Below, piece after piece: positions 52,601 to 61,981 of a stretch of DNA of 64,000 bases. The notes under the pieces are model-generated. The model searched no databases, was not told the DNA's origin, and saw nothing but the letters and a program-made list of their open reading frames with translations. The position numbers and the translations under genes were made by a program. Each line of letters starts with the position of its first letter. Position 1 is the stretch's first letter. The stretch lies in the NCBI GenBank assembly GCA_020633995.1, contig JACKCO010000004.1, positions 62,001 through 126,000 of the forward strand, in the 5' to 3' direction. This DNA comes from Campylobacterota bacterium (lineage in GTDB: Bacteria > Babelota > Babeliae > Babelales > RVW-14).

Positions 52601-52660
52601 GCGTGGATTAATGCATTTAAAAAGGCGCTTAGTGCTCATGGGTCCTTTAGCCTGACTTAG
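49631..52660 (+). CDS. secreted EEP-like / J domain / EEP-like / macrodomain fusion protein
   Basis: This 1009-residue protein starts with a signal peptide (FLLFSSLCCFLFSSLFAGE). Residues about 26-310 are an endonuclease/exonuclease/phosphatase (EEP) domain with IVCLQEDQG, NTHLKGG, LCGDFNLN, RLDYIFY and HSDHAI. Residues about 319-380 are a J domain with YHPDKHKD. Residues about 400-697 are a second EEP-like domain whose motifs are altered (ICLQDDD, no N-x-H, CGDFGVH). A Ser/Pro/Ala-rich linker (698-750) leads to LLQVMKLKMLKLM, then a C-terminal macrodomain (about 796-1006) with IVNAANTGLQGGGGVDGAIH and ISTGIFGYSVEKA. The start at 49631 has GGAG 6 nt upstream. Domain calls are firm; the combination is not a family I recognise. 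Confidence 0.88.
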   Translation: MMSFVGKKFLLFSSLCCFLFSSLFAGEIKFTLVSNNVLHQTPLQNYGKGVTHLLSGVLSETSRLSYIDSYQDKFKEAQIVCLQEDQGGTFSGKIQSLKPGVFQLIKQNPNADVAIIYDKTVFEIVGEVSYGFASSGFNEGPYVLVTLRHKVTGKQVAVINTHLKGGPGYSGQANSYVKLRIDQINTIKTKIPSDMPTVLCGDFNLNASPAQYDEFMQATQLSILGFSNVDEKLQTPSCTVRVSPVKDPTDQPQRLDYIFYKGMQKEEGSFTTFPTFDQLISHKTAFQHYGYHSDHAIMKVTFSIDLPAAGTTGTTESFNDPNNYYAVLGIPNDSSKDTIRKAYKKLSVKYHPDKHKDESEKYTEIFKIIKNAYDKLIEAIENPKNVDHGKQSPPQPTGQGAALVFNIVSHNVLSQQRYDSYFQEWRYVSGWFGSPLQSYWQQVANPPVSQKERLGLLNRYHSARFSSADIICLQDDDNQYFAENINYSPQTFAYVGNNKKLVVLNKTNVFDLINSIAYDLDGEFESLYCLFQHKATGHRLGVLNILVSTLNKHLVGSYVNQILYYLQHWLVQSHSIIVCGDFGVHANQASFNWKNAEAALLSKQYTFCVNGNFAFKSFFNNKPLQAEPYEQWVDHVCCKGLAQEGFSMVPLPNSLIRLPYFYWDGVKYEKTWSNRDVILENIKHHSDHAIVSARFSFPKSSAQQSGSWSSPGGASSPPPSSAKPKSSSPPPKSSSASAKGAAASSKSGAAQLSPATSLLQVMKLKMLKLMSTVALPSSASGAGSGASSFKKETRDEKAKYMHTILNNVLVIVVENDITKFSFDNWQKAAIVNAANTGLQGGGGVDGAIHKAAGQYPDPKDTKKFKSKLAAAGKFDVGGSEVSSGKTGEAYISDACDLGTGQKEVAQYVIHAIGPMGEDPVALKSAYTRSLQLAQQKGLTEICFPGISTGIFGYSVEKATPVALDAIDAFLRANKTTTLRRIYLIAQKGEQAWINAFKKALSAHGSFSLT

Positions 52661-52932
52661 GTTTTGTTATTGATTTATACATAGATTATATCTTCTATTG
52701 GGGCGAAAATATTAAGTGTGTTACATTTGATCAGTATCCTGGAAAGGTACAAGATCTCATTGACGACAGAGCAAAAACTACACCGAAGTCGGTACAGTTT
52801 TACTCTGATCATTGTGCCCTGAAAGCAGTATTTGAATTTGACAAGGTTACTTTAAGTCCAGTCAATCAGCTATTGCAGCTAATGAAGCTTAAGCATCTTA
52901 AGCTTATGACGGCCATTATTGGTAAGGCCTAG
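52654..52932 (+). pseudogene. C-terminal remnant of a related EEP-like gene
   Basis: In a different frame from the preceding gene, this stretch reads about 90 codons without an early start codon. It encodes LYIDYIFYWGE, FYSDHCALKAVFEFD, then SPVNQLLQLMKLKHLKLM and a stop at 52930-52932. These match the end of the EEP domain (LDYIFYKG, HSDHAIV) and the tail SPATSLLQVMKLKMLKLM in the fusion protein. The macrodomain is absent. It is best explained as the 3' end of a duplicated EEP gene whose 5' part was lost. Confidence 0.7.
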
Positions 52933-52935
52933 TTG

Positions 52936-54138
52936 CTAGCTCCAGAGTGAAACAATTTTTTGGTACAGCTTCGAAAGATGCCCGCCAAAAAGCAGTCTGA
53001 CGTCTTTGTAGGTCAAGTAGATGAATAGGCCTATAAAGAGCGCCCATGATGCAAGGTTGATGCTTAGCTTGACAATCTCTGGAATTTTGCGTCGTGTGAC
53101 TGCCTCAACAGTTGCAAAAAGCAGCTGTCCACCGTCAAGTGCTCCGATTGGCAACAGGTTAAGCAGTGCTAGGTTGATGCTGATGATCGCCAAAAACATC
53201 AAAAATGATTGTAGTCCCATCTGTGCTGAGCTAAATGAATGTGAAATAATCATTACTGGACCACCAGCACCTTCCAGGCGCTGAGTAATGACTTGTTTTA
53301 CGCTGTAGGCAATGTCTTTGATCCAGCCGTTGGTTACCTGGATGCCCATAGCAACCGCTTGAAAAAATGGTAAGCGTGGCGTTGGTATTGAGGTCATGGC
53401 TCCAAGTACGCCGATCTCTTTGCCCTGTGATGGTTTGCTGCCAATTAGACCTTTAAGGTCAAGTGAGGCATCACCTCGATTGATATGTAAAATAATTTGT
53501 TTGCCTGGATTCGCTTGAATGCTTTGGATGAATGATTTTTGCGTGCTATGCAGATCTGTTGCCGAGATTTCTTCAAAATTGTGATGACTGAGTACATTTT
53601 CTTCCGTTTTTACGTCTTCTGCTGGAATAATGTCGACGGATAGGATGTGGTCGCCCCCACGCAGGCCTATAGATTCAGCGGCAGAGTCTTTGCTTACCGA
53701 GGCAACGGTGAGCGATGGCTTGCTGGCTGTACCCAGTAAAAAGATTGTTGTAAATAGGATATACGCAAGCAGCATATTAAAAATAATACCACCACACAGG
53801 ACGAGCACTTTCTGCCAGTACGGTTTTTTATCAAACGATGTGTCATCTTGTACCGTTGCGTGTGCTTGTTCGCCTTGCCCTACTTCGGCAAGGCCAGCGA
53901 TTTCAACGTAGCCACCAAGAGGTATAAGCGCGAGTCGAAAGCTTGTGTCCCCGATTTTTTTGCTGATTAACTCCGGACCGAAGCCTATAGAAAATGTTGG
54001 GGTGTGAATGCCAAAAAGTTTGCAGAAAATGAAGTGCCCGCATTCGTGAATTGCAATGAGTAGACTCAGCCCCAAAATAGCACTAAAGAGAGGAATAATT
54101 TTGCTGCTAACAAAGAGTGGCAGTGCATTAAGAAACAT
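52936..54138 (-). CDS. rseP: site-2 metalloprotease RseP
   Basis: This inner-membrane zinc protease cleaves transmembrane substrates such as anti-sigma factors and signal-peptide remnants. The 400 residues include AIHECGHFIFCKLFG near 28-43 (HExxH), a GFGPELISKK turn near 48-57, a central PDZ-like region (VASVSKDSAAESIGLRGGDHIL near 145-166) and the second motif LLNLLPIGALDGGQLL near 325-340 (N-x-x-P-x-x-x-L-D-G). The gene is convergent to the EEP remnant with a 3-bp gap. dxr and cdsA, frequent neighbours, are absent here. Identification is secure. Confidence 0.95.
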   Translation of the reverse strand: MFLNALPLFVSSKIIPLFSAILGLSLLIAIHECGHFIFCKLFGIHTPTFSIGFGPELISKKIGDTSFRLALIPLGGYVEIAGLAEVGQGEQAHATVQDDTSFDKKPYWQKVLVLCGGIIFNMLLAYILFTTIFLLGTASKPSLTVASVSKDSAAESIGLRGGDHILSVDIIPAEDVKTEENVLSHHNFEEISATDLHSTQKSFIQSIQANPGKQIILHINRGDASLDLKGLIGSKPSQGKEIGVLGAMTSIPTPRLPFFQAVAMGIQVTNGWIKDIAYSVKQVITQRLEGAGGPVMIISHSFSSAQMGLQSFLMFLAIISINLALLNLLPIGALDGGQLLFATVEAVTRRKIPEIVKLSINLASWALFIGLFIYLTYKDVRLLFGGHLSKLYQKIVSLWS

Positions 54139-54600
54139 GATTTTCCTTTAGTAAGAAATTTATTACAAAAAGATTAAACTTACTAGAAAGTGTATCAAAA
54201 AGTTCACGTTTTTACACGTTTTGTAAAAGAAATGTTGATTACGACTGATTGAGGGCAAAATTTGCATATTTGTGCATTTTTGTAATGAGGTCAGAGAGAA
54301 ATATTCCCGAAATTATTTGTCTGAGTATATTTTTGCTTGAAAAAAATGTAAAAAAATATAAAATCGTAAACAGCCATTTACTTTTTGATATGCATATTGA
54401 GTTTTTCATGGCTCCTCAATTATTGCTTAGGGATCATGCATTTTTACGGTCATTGAGGTAATACGCAATAAATATATATACACCGACCCTAAAATTATTT
54501 ACTGTGTGTAAATTGGGTTCGCAAATGCGGCAGGTGCAGCGTTTGCGGCTAGTTTTTTTTGGAGTATTAGATTTTAAGGTTAAATTTTAAGGTTTAAACT
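54139..54600 (+). promoter_or_regulatory. leader and control region of the str-S10 operon
   Basis: This 462-bp gap is very AT-rich and holds no convincing gene. A possible promoter is TTGAGG at 54452-54457 with TATATA at 54474-54479. The predicted leader then forms a 9-bp hairpin (CGCAAATGC 54520-54528 with GCGTTTGCG 54539-54547) followed by a run of eight T (54553-54560). This is an intrinsic terminator placed about 40 nt before the rpsL start, consistent with attenuation control. The left half near 54139-54440 shows no clear element. Confidence 0.55.
54520..54560 (+). terminator. intrinsic terminator / attenuator before rpsL
   Basis: CGCAAATGC pairs with GCGTTTGCG (one G-T pair) around a 10-nt loop, then GCTAG and eight T. 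It stands in the leader of the ribosomal operon, not after a gene, so attenuation is the likely role. Confidence 0.75.
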
Positions 54601-54987
54601 ATGCCAACGATTAACCAGCTCGTTCGTTCAGGACGATCAAAGAAGATAGAGAAAACAAAGTCCCCGGCGCTGAATAGGTGTCCGTTAAGACGTGGTGTTT
54701 GTGTTCGTGTGTACACGACAACGCCAAGAAAGCCTAACTCTGCGTTGCGTAAGGTAGCGCGTGTTAAGTTGACAACCGGAAAAGAGGTAACGGCCTACAT
54801 TCCAGGTGAAGGACACAACTTGCAGGAGCACTCGATCGTTTTGATACGTGGTGGCCGAGTGAAGGATTTGCCGGGTGTTCGTTATCATATTGTACGGGGT
54901 ACTCTTGACGCAGCTGGTGTTGATGCGAGAAAGCAAAGTCGTTCGTTGTATGGTGCTAAGCGTAAGAAAGTGAGTGCAAATGCCTAG
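54601..54987 (+). CDS. rpsL: ribosomal protein S12
   Basis: S12 shapes the decoding centre of the small subunit. The 128 residues align end to end with family members: INQLVRSGR, CPLRRGVCVRVYTTTPRKPNSALRK, GEGHNLQEHSIVLIRGGRVKDLPGVRYH. Position 43 is Arg (TTPRKPNS) where most bacteria have Lys. In E. coli the same K43R change gives streptomycin resistance. Lys at the second resistance site (GGRVKDLPG) is normal. The gene is first in the operon and overlaps rpsG by 8 bp. Identification is secure. Confidence 0.98.
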   Translation: MPTINQLVRSGRSKKIEKTKSPALNRCPLRRGVCVRVYTTTPRKPNSALRKVARVKLTTGKEVTAYIPGEGHNLQEHSIVLIRGGRVKDLPGVRYHIVRGTLDAAGVDARKQSRSLYGAKRKKVSANA

Positions 54988-55462
54988 GCGTAAATCTGTA
55001 AATTTTGTCCGAGATATCGGAGTTGACGAGCGTTTCAACTCGTACATGGTTCAAAAGCTTATTAATATGGTCATGGAGCGGGGCAAGAAAAATATTGCTC
55101 GCAATATAGTGTACGAAGCGTTTGATGTAATCGCTCAGAAAAATAGTGGCGACGATAGAAAGGCCTATGCGCTTTTTGAAAGAGCCTTGGAGCAGGTTAA
55201 GCCTGTTGTTGAGTGTAGGTCTCGACGTGTTGGGGGTGGTGTTTACCAAATTCCTGCCGAAGTGCGTCCGTCTCGAGCGCTAGCTTTAAGTTTTCGTTGG
55301 ATTATAGGCGCTGCTGCTGCGCGTAAGGACAAGACCATGGGGCAACGTTTGGCAAATGAATTGCTGAATGCTGCTGAAGGTCATGGTGCTGCGGTCAAAA
55401 AGAAGAGTGATGTTCATAGAATGGCTGAAGCAAATAGGGCCTTCTCGCACTATGCATGGTAA
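54980..55462 (+). CDS. rpsG: ribosomal protein S7
   Basis: S7 nucleates assembly of the small-subunit head and binds 16S rRNA. The 160 residues begin MPRRKSVNFVRDIGVDERF and contain KLINMVMERGKKNIARNIVYEA, VECRSRRVGGGVYQIPAEVRPSRALAL near 80-106, and EANRAFSHYAW at the C-terminus, all typical. The start at ATG 54980 is preferred over the GTG at 54974 because MPRR is the family N-terminus. It overlaps rpsL by 8 bp and precedes fusA by 24 bp, the classical str order. Confidence 0.97.
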   Translation: MPRRKSVNFVRDIGVDERFNSYMVQKLINMVMERGKKNIARNIVYEAFDVIAQKNSGDDRKAYALFERALEQVKPVVECRSRRVGGGVYQIPAEVRPSRALALSFRWIIGAAAARKDKTMGQRLANELLNAAEGHGAAVKKKSDVHRMAEANRAFSHYAW

Positions 55463-55486
55463 TATTTAGGTAGGATTAGAAAAATA

Positions 55487-57562
<2,076 letters not shown>

Positions 57563-57596
57563 AATTATATTTTGGTACAGCTGGAAGGATTAAAAA

Positions 57597-58787
57597 ATGG
57601 CAAAGGGTGTATACGAAAGAAAGAAGCCACACTGTAATGTTGGAACGATTGGCCACGTTGACCATGGTAAAACAACATTGACAGCAGCAATTACTAAGGT
57701 TTTGTCTGAAAGAGGTGGGGCTGACTTTAAAGCGTATGATCAGATTGATAAGTCTCCTGAAGAAAAGGCTCGTGGTATTACCATTGCAGCAACACACGTA
57801 GAGTATGAAACTGAGAAGAGACACTATGCTCACGTTGACTGTCCGGGTCACGCTGACTATGTAAAAAACATGATTACCGGTGCAGCACAAATGGACGGAG
57901 CTATCTTGGTTGTTTCTGCTGCTGATGGACCTATGCCGCAAACTAGAGAGCACATTCTTCTTGCAAAACAGGTTAACGTTCCTGCCATTGTTGTGTTCTT
58001 GAATAAAGCAGATATGGTTGACGATTCTGACATGATTGAGCTTGTTGAAGAAGAAGTAAGAGACCTCTTGACCAAGTATGGTTTCCCTGGAGACAAGACA
58101 GCTATCGTTAGAGGTTCTGCGCTTAAGGCACTTGAAGGCGATACAAGTGATATCGGGGCTCCAGCAATTTTGAAATTGATGGAAGCAGTAGATGCTAATA
58201 TTCCTCAGCCTCAGCGAGATATTGATAAGCCAGCATTGATGCCAATTGAAGACGTATTCTCAATTTCTGGTCGTGGTACCGTTGTAACAGGACGTATTGA
58301 GTCAGGTAAAATTGCGGTCAGTAATGAAGTTGAAATTGTTGGTATTAAAGATACAACAAAGACAACCGTTACCGGTGTTGAGATGTTTAATAAAGAAATG
58401 AAAGAGGCTGAAGCTGGAGAAAACGTAGGTTTGCTTCTTCGTGGTATTAAAAAAGAAGACGTAGAGCGCGGACAGGTTATAGCTGCTCCTGGGACTATTA
58501 AGCCTCATAAGAAATTTAAAGCCCAAATTTTTGTGTTGAAAAAAGAAGAAGGTGGCCGACACAGCCCATTCTTTGGCGGATATCGTCCACAGTTCTATTT
58601 CCGTACAACCGACGTAACAGGCTCTGTTAAGCTTCCTGAAGGCAGAGAGATGGTTATGCCTGGTGATAACGTTGAAGTAGAAGTTGAATTGATTAGCAAA
58701 ATTGCTATGGACAAAGGCTTGAAGTTTGCTATCCGTGAAGGTGGCAGAACTATCGGAGCTGGATCAATTACAGAAATATTGGATTAA
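57597..58787 (+). CDS. tuf: elongation factor Tu
   Basis: EF-Tu delivers aminoacyl-tRNA to the ribosome. The 396 residues match the family. GTPase motifs are GHVDHGKTTLTAAI near 18-31, DCPGHADYVKNMI near 80-92 and NKADM near 135. Switch I reads RGITIAATHVEYE. Domains II and III follow, ending KFAIREGGRTIGAGSITEIL. AAGGA lies 6-7 nt before the ATG. It links the str genes to the S10 genes in one run. It is the only tuf in this window. Confidence 0.98.
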   Translation: MAKGVYERKKPHCNVGTIGHVDHGKTTLTAAITKVLSERGGADFKAYDQIDKSPEEKARGITIAATHVEYETEKRHYAHVDCPGHADYVKNMITGAAQMDGAILVVSAADGPMPQTREHILLAKQVNVPAIVVFLNKADMVDDSDMIELVEEEVRDLLTKYGFPGDKTAIVRGSALKALEGDTSDIGAPAILKLMEAVDANIPQPQRDIDKPALMPIEDVFSISGRGTVVTGRIESGKIAVSNEVEIVGIKDTTKTTVTGVEMFNKEMKEAEAGENVGLLLRGIKKEDVERGQVIAAPGTIKPHKKFKAQIFVLKKEEGGRHSPFFGGYRPQFYFRTTDVTGSVKLPEGREMVMPGDNVEVEVELISKIAMDKGLKFAIREGGRTIGAGSITEILD

Positions 58788-58816
58788 CCATTTAGCCTTA
58801 CTAACGATTGAACAAT

Positions 58817-59131
58817 ATGAAAAAACATAAAATGCGTTTAACGCTTAAATCATATGATCATCAGTTGTTAGATAGTGCGGTTAAGCAAATAGTTATGACG
58901 GTAAAAAGGACAGGCTCACAAGTTGTGGGGCCTGTTCCTTTGCCAAATAAAAAGAAAATTTTTACCGTTTTACGCTCACCGCATATTGACAAGAAGTCTC
59001 GTGAACAGTTTGAACTAACTACTCACAAAAGACTTTTAGATATCATTTTTCGCGATGCTCCTGCAGAGCAAACGATGGACGCTTTAATGAAGTTAAATAT
59101 TTCTGCTGGCGTTGATGTTGAAATTAAATAG
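58817..59131 (+). CDS. rpsJ: ribosomal protein S10
   Basis: S10 is in the small-subunit head and also takes part in antitermination with NusB in many bacteria. The product contains MRLTLKSYDHQLLDSAVKQIV, GPVPLPNKKKIFTVLRSPH and EQFELTTHKRLLDII, all diagnostic. The start is uncertain: no clear ribosome site precedes ATG 58817 (104 residues), ATG 58832 or TTG 58808; 58817 is taken. A weak site may mean coupling to tuf, whose stop is 29 nt upstream. Identification is secure. Confidence 0.95.
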   Translation: MKKHKMRLTLKSYDHQLLDSAVKQIVMTVKRTGSQVVGPVPLPNKKKIFTVLRSPHIDKKSREQFELTTHKRLLDIIFRDAPAEQTMDALMKLNISAGVDVEIK

Positions 59132-59159
59132 ATGCAATTGATGATACTGAGAATGTACT

Positions 59160-59783
59160 ATGGTATTAAATAACGCTTTAGGGAAGAAGATAGGAATGAC
59201 CCAGCTTTTTAATGAGGCTGGAGATGCTATTCCCGTAACAGTTGTGAATGTAGGAAATTGGTATGTCACGCAGATAAAAACTGCGGTAAAAGATGGCTAT
59301 GATGCTCTGCAAGTAGCATTGCCAAGAAAACGTTACAGAAACCAAGAATTTTCTACATCATGGCTTCATGCAAAAAAAGAATATTTTTTGCATGTTAAAG
59401 AAATTCCTATGACAGGAGAGAATGCAGCATTTGAGCTTGGACAAAAAATTACACTGCAGGATACTTCGCTGGAACAAGGCGATACTGTTGCAATAATAGG
59501 AATTAGCAAAGGCCTTGGGTTTCAGGGTGTTGTAAAACGCTGGGGTTTTTCCGGTGGCCCAGGGGGGCACGGTTCTAAATTTCATCGTATACCGGGTGCT
59601 ATTGGTCACCTACGTCGTCAAGGTGAAGTTATTAAAGGGAAAAAATTACCGGGTCATATGGGCATGAAAAGGACAACTGTTAAAGGCCTAAAGATAGCTC
59701 ATATTGACAAAGAAAATGGTTATGTTTTTGTTCAAGGCGCTGTCCCTGGAAAAAAAGATACGTTGATTACGATTAAAAAGTAA
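59160..59783 (+). CDS. rplC: ribosomal protein L3
   Basis: L3 binds near the start of the peptidyl-transferase region and is an early assembly protein. The 207 residues include KKIGMTQLFNEAGDAIPVTVV near 9-29, SKGLGFQGVVKRWGFSGGPGGHGSKFHR near 115-142 (the conserved loop with Gly/His), GAIGHLRRQGEV and GKKLPGHMG. All match the family. It follows rpsJ by 28 bp and precedes rplD by 10 bp in the S10 operon. Identification is secure. Confidence 0.98.
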   Translation: MVLNNALGKKIGMTQLFNEAGDAIPVTVVNVGNWYVTQIKTAVKDGYDALQVALPRKRYRNQEFSTSWLHAKKEYFLHVKEIPMTGENAAFELGQKITLQDTSLEQGDTVAIIGISKGLGFQGVVKRWGFSGGPGGHGSKFHRIPGAIGHLRRQGEVIKGKKLPGHMGMKRTTVKGLKIAHIDKENGYVFVQGAVPGKKDTLITIKK

Positions 59784-59793
59784 GGGTCTGAGC

Positions 59794-60432
59794 ATGCTAA
59801 AAGTTTTAACATTTGATGGACAAGGAAAAGAGCAGGATGCGTTGCAACTTTCAGTAACCGTTGCTCAAAAGAAAGAAAGTCCGAAAACATTTGCAAATGC
59901 CTTGCGTGCCCTATTTTTTAGTTGGAGACAAGGAACTGCCTGTACTAAGACACGGGGTGAGATTGCCTTTTCCAATCAGAAGCCGTGGAGACAAAAAGGT
60001 ACCGGCCGTGCACGAGCTGGAACTCGTAGATCGCCAATCTGGAGAAAAGGTGGCGTAACATTTGGTCCGCAACAGAGGCCGAGAAAGCTTTCATTTAATG
60101 CAAAGCAAAAGAAGCATGTTTTGAACAATCTTCTTTTTTCAAAAGCTGAGCAGAACGGAATCCTTTCTTTCGATTTTGTTCTTGGCGAGCAAAAGCCAAG
60201 CACAAAGAAAGCCGCAAGTTTTTTAAAGCAAGCTAATTTGTCTGATAAAAAAGTTTTGCTTTTTCTTCCATTTGCGGATGATCTCTATGTTGCATCATTT
60301 AGAAACATTCCGAATGTTAATGTTGTCTATTTTGATGAGCCCAATGTTTTTGATCTGGCAAATGCTGATTGTTGGGTGATGTTGAAAAAAGATACAAAGC
60401 TCTTTGAAGATATGGTGCAGCGATGGAACTAA
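59794..60432 (+). CDS. rplD: ribosomal protein L4
   Basis: L4 lines the exit tunnel and, in some bacteria, represses the S10 operon. The 212 residues include SWRQGTACTKTRGEIAFSNQKPWRQKGTGRARAGTRRSPIWRKGGVTFGPQ near 45-95 (shown as TRGEIAFS, KPWRQKGTGRARAG and SPIWRKGG), the long basic loop, and the C-terminal KKDTKLFEDMVQRWN. It overlaps rplW by 10 bp. Length and motifs are standard. Identification is secure. Confidence 0.97.
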   Translation: MLKVLTFDGQGKEQDALQLSVTVAQKKESPKTFANALRALFFSWRQGTACTKTRGEIAFSNQKPWRQKGTGRARAGTRRSPIWRKGGVTFGPQQRPRKLSFNAKQKKHVLNNLLFSKAEQNGILSFDFVLGEQKPSTKKAASFLKQANLSDKKVLLFLPFADDLYVASFRNIPNVNVVYFDEPNVFDLANADCWVMLKKDTKLFEDMVQRWN

Positions 60433-60779
60433 GTATTTATAGTATTATTAAAAAGCCTGTGATAACAAGTAAGGCTGTTGAATTGTTTAGAAAATATGGC
60501 AGAGTAACCTTCGAGGTTCACAGGGAAGCAAACAAGCCAATGATCCGTGCTGCTGTTGAAAAGATTTGGAATGTTAAGGTTGAACAGATAAATGTTTCAA
60601 ATAAGACGGGTAAAACAAAGAGTTTTGCACGTAGGACATATAAAAAGCCTGATCAAAAGCGAGCAATCATAACTTTGAAAGAAGGTTATAAAATTGAGAT
60701 TCCAGGGTTAGTTGATACTGTAAAAGCTGCAGAAGAAACTCAGGCTCAAATGAAAAAAACAGACCAGGAAAGTGAGTAA
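60423..60779 (+). CDS. rplW: ribosomal protein L23
   Basis: L23 sits at the exit of the tunnel and is the docking site for trigger factor and SRP. The 118 residues include IIKKPVITSKAVELFRKYGRVTFEVHREANKP near 8-39 (as KKPVITSKAVEL and VTFEVHREANK), IRAAVEKIWNVKVEQINVSN and KKPDQKRAIITLKEG. The C-terminus is a charged tail (QMKKTDQESE) slightly longer than in E. coli. It overlaps rplD by 10 bp and is 2 bp from rplB. Confidence 0.96.
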   Translation: MELSIYSIIKKPVITSKAVELFRKYGRVTFEVHREANKPMIRAAVEKIWNVKVEQINVSNKTGKTKSFARRTYKKPDQKRAIITLKEGYKIEIPGLVDTVKAAEETQAQMKKTDQESE

Positions 60780-60781
60780 AC

Positions 60782-61597
60782 ATGGCAGTTGTAACGCGTA
60801 AGCCACGAAACCAATCTTTAAGAAATCAGCAATATATTGCTGACAAAGATCTTTCGAAAAAGGAACCCGAAAAACATCTTCTTGCTCCATTGCACAAAAG
60901 TGGTGGACGAAATGTCTATGGTAGAATAACGTCTCGCCATCGTGGTGGGGGAGCAAAACGGGCATATCGCATTATTGATTTTAAGCGAGCAACGAAGGAT
61001 GTAGCCGGCGTTGTTTCTGCTTTTGAATATGACCCAAACAGAAATGTTCCTATTGCATTGATTAAATATAAGAATGGCGTTAAAAGTTACATGCTGAAGC
61101 CTGATTCGTTGCAAGTAGGTGATGAAGTTATTGTGAGCGATAGAGCTGAAGTTAGAGTTGGGAATAGTCTTCCTTTGCGCAGTATTCCTGTTGGTTTTGT
61201 AGTTCACAATGTTGAGTTGAGTCCTGGCCGTGGTGGCAAGATTGCACGAAGTGCAGGATGTTCATTGCAACTTGTGGCAAAAGAGGGTGATCGGGCTATT
61301 CTGAAGATGCCTTCTGGTGAGCAACGTACAGTTTTACTTAGTTGCTGGGCTACTGTTGGAAGTCTTGCAAATGCTGATTATCGTAACATGATGATTGGTA
61401 AGGCTGGTAGATCAAGAAGGATGGGTATTAGACCATCTGTTAGGGGTATGGCAATGAACCCGATAGATCACCCGCACGGTGGTGGTGAGGGGCGTTCCAA
61501 GTCTGGAGCTCATCCAGTGACTCCGTGGGGTAAGAGCTGTAAAGGTGTGAAGACAAGAAGACGCAAGAGTTCAGCGATTTTGAAACGAAGAAAATAA
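60782..61597 (+). CDS. rplB: ribosomal protein L2
   Basis: L2 is central to subunit association and peptidyl-transferase assembly. The 271 residues include SGGRNVYGRITSRHRGGGAKRAYRIIDF near 40-67, VELSPGRGGKIARSAG near 146-161, and the C-terminal GVRGMAMNPIDHPHGGGEGRSKSG region (RGMAMNPIDHPHGGGEG) that includes the functionally important His. Length and motifs are standard. It is separated from rplW by 2 bp and from rpsS by 35 bp. Confidence 0.98.
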   Translation: MAVVTRKPRNQSLRNQQYIADKDLSKKEPEKHLLAPLHKSGGRNVYGRITSRHRGGGAKRAYRIIDFKRATKDVAGVVSAFEYDPNRNVPIALIKYKNGVKSYMLKPDSLQVGDEVIVSDRAEVRVGNSLPLRSIPVGFVVHNVELSPGRGGKIARSAGCSLQLVAKEGDRAILKMPSGEQRTVLLSCWATVGSLANADYRNMMIGKAGRSRRMGIRPSVRGMAMNPIDHPHGGGEGRSKSGAHPVTPWGKSCKGVKTRRRKSSAILKRRK

Positions 61598-61632
61598 AAC
61601 AGATATAGTTGAGGACTACTGGAGATTTAAGA

Positions 61633-61917
61633 ATGGCAAGATCTTTACATAAAGGCCCGTTCGTACACCCCTCGCTTATAGAAAAGCTTGAAAAGGCAAA
61701 AGAATCTGGCAAGCGAGATGTAATTAAAACGTACAAGCGTGGAAGTATGATAACGCCTGATTTTGTAGGCTTTACAGTTGCTGTACATAATGGTAAAAAA
61801 TTTGTTCCTGTTTTTATTACCGAAAACATGGTGGGTCACTATCTAGGTGAGTTTGCTCCAACAAGAACATTTAGATTGCATAGTGGACAGCGAAAAGCTG
61901 AAAAAGGTGGTAAGTAA
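61633..61917 (+). CDS. rpsS: ribosomal protein S19
   Basis: S19 lies in the small-subunit head and contacts tRNA and the large subunit. The 94 residues include MARSLHKGPFVHPSLIEKLE, KTYKRGSMITPDFVGFTVAVHNGKKFVPVFI and GHYLGEFAPTRTFRLH. The start at 61633 fits the family and has GGAG 8 nt upstream; a frame extending to 61609 is open but not expected. The gap to rplV is 64 bp. Identification is secure. Confidence 0.97.
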   Translation: MARSLHKGPFVHPSLIEKLEKAKESGKRDVIKTYKRGSMITPDFVGFTVAVHNGKKFVPVFITENMVGHYLGEFAPTRTFRLHSGQRKAEKGGK

Positions 61918-61981
61918 TAAGGCAAATTGAAGAAATGAGCAGAAATGCTCACACTATGTTGAATTAATAGGATAAAGTGTT

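Noticed and set aside
54249..54461. 70-codon open frame in the region before rpsL
   Set aside because: It lies in very AT-rich control DNA, has no clear ribosome site, and overlaps the predicted promoter. The protein has no recognisable feature.
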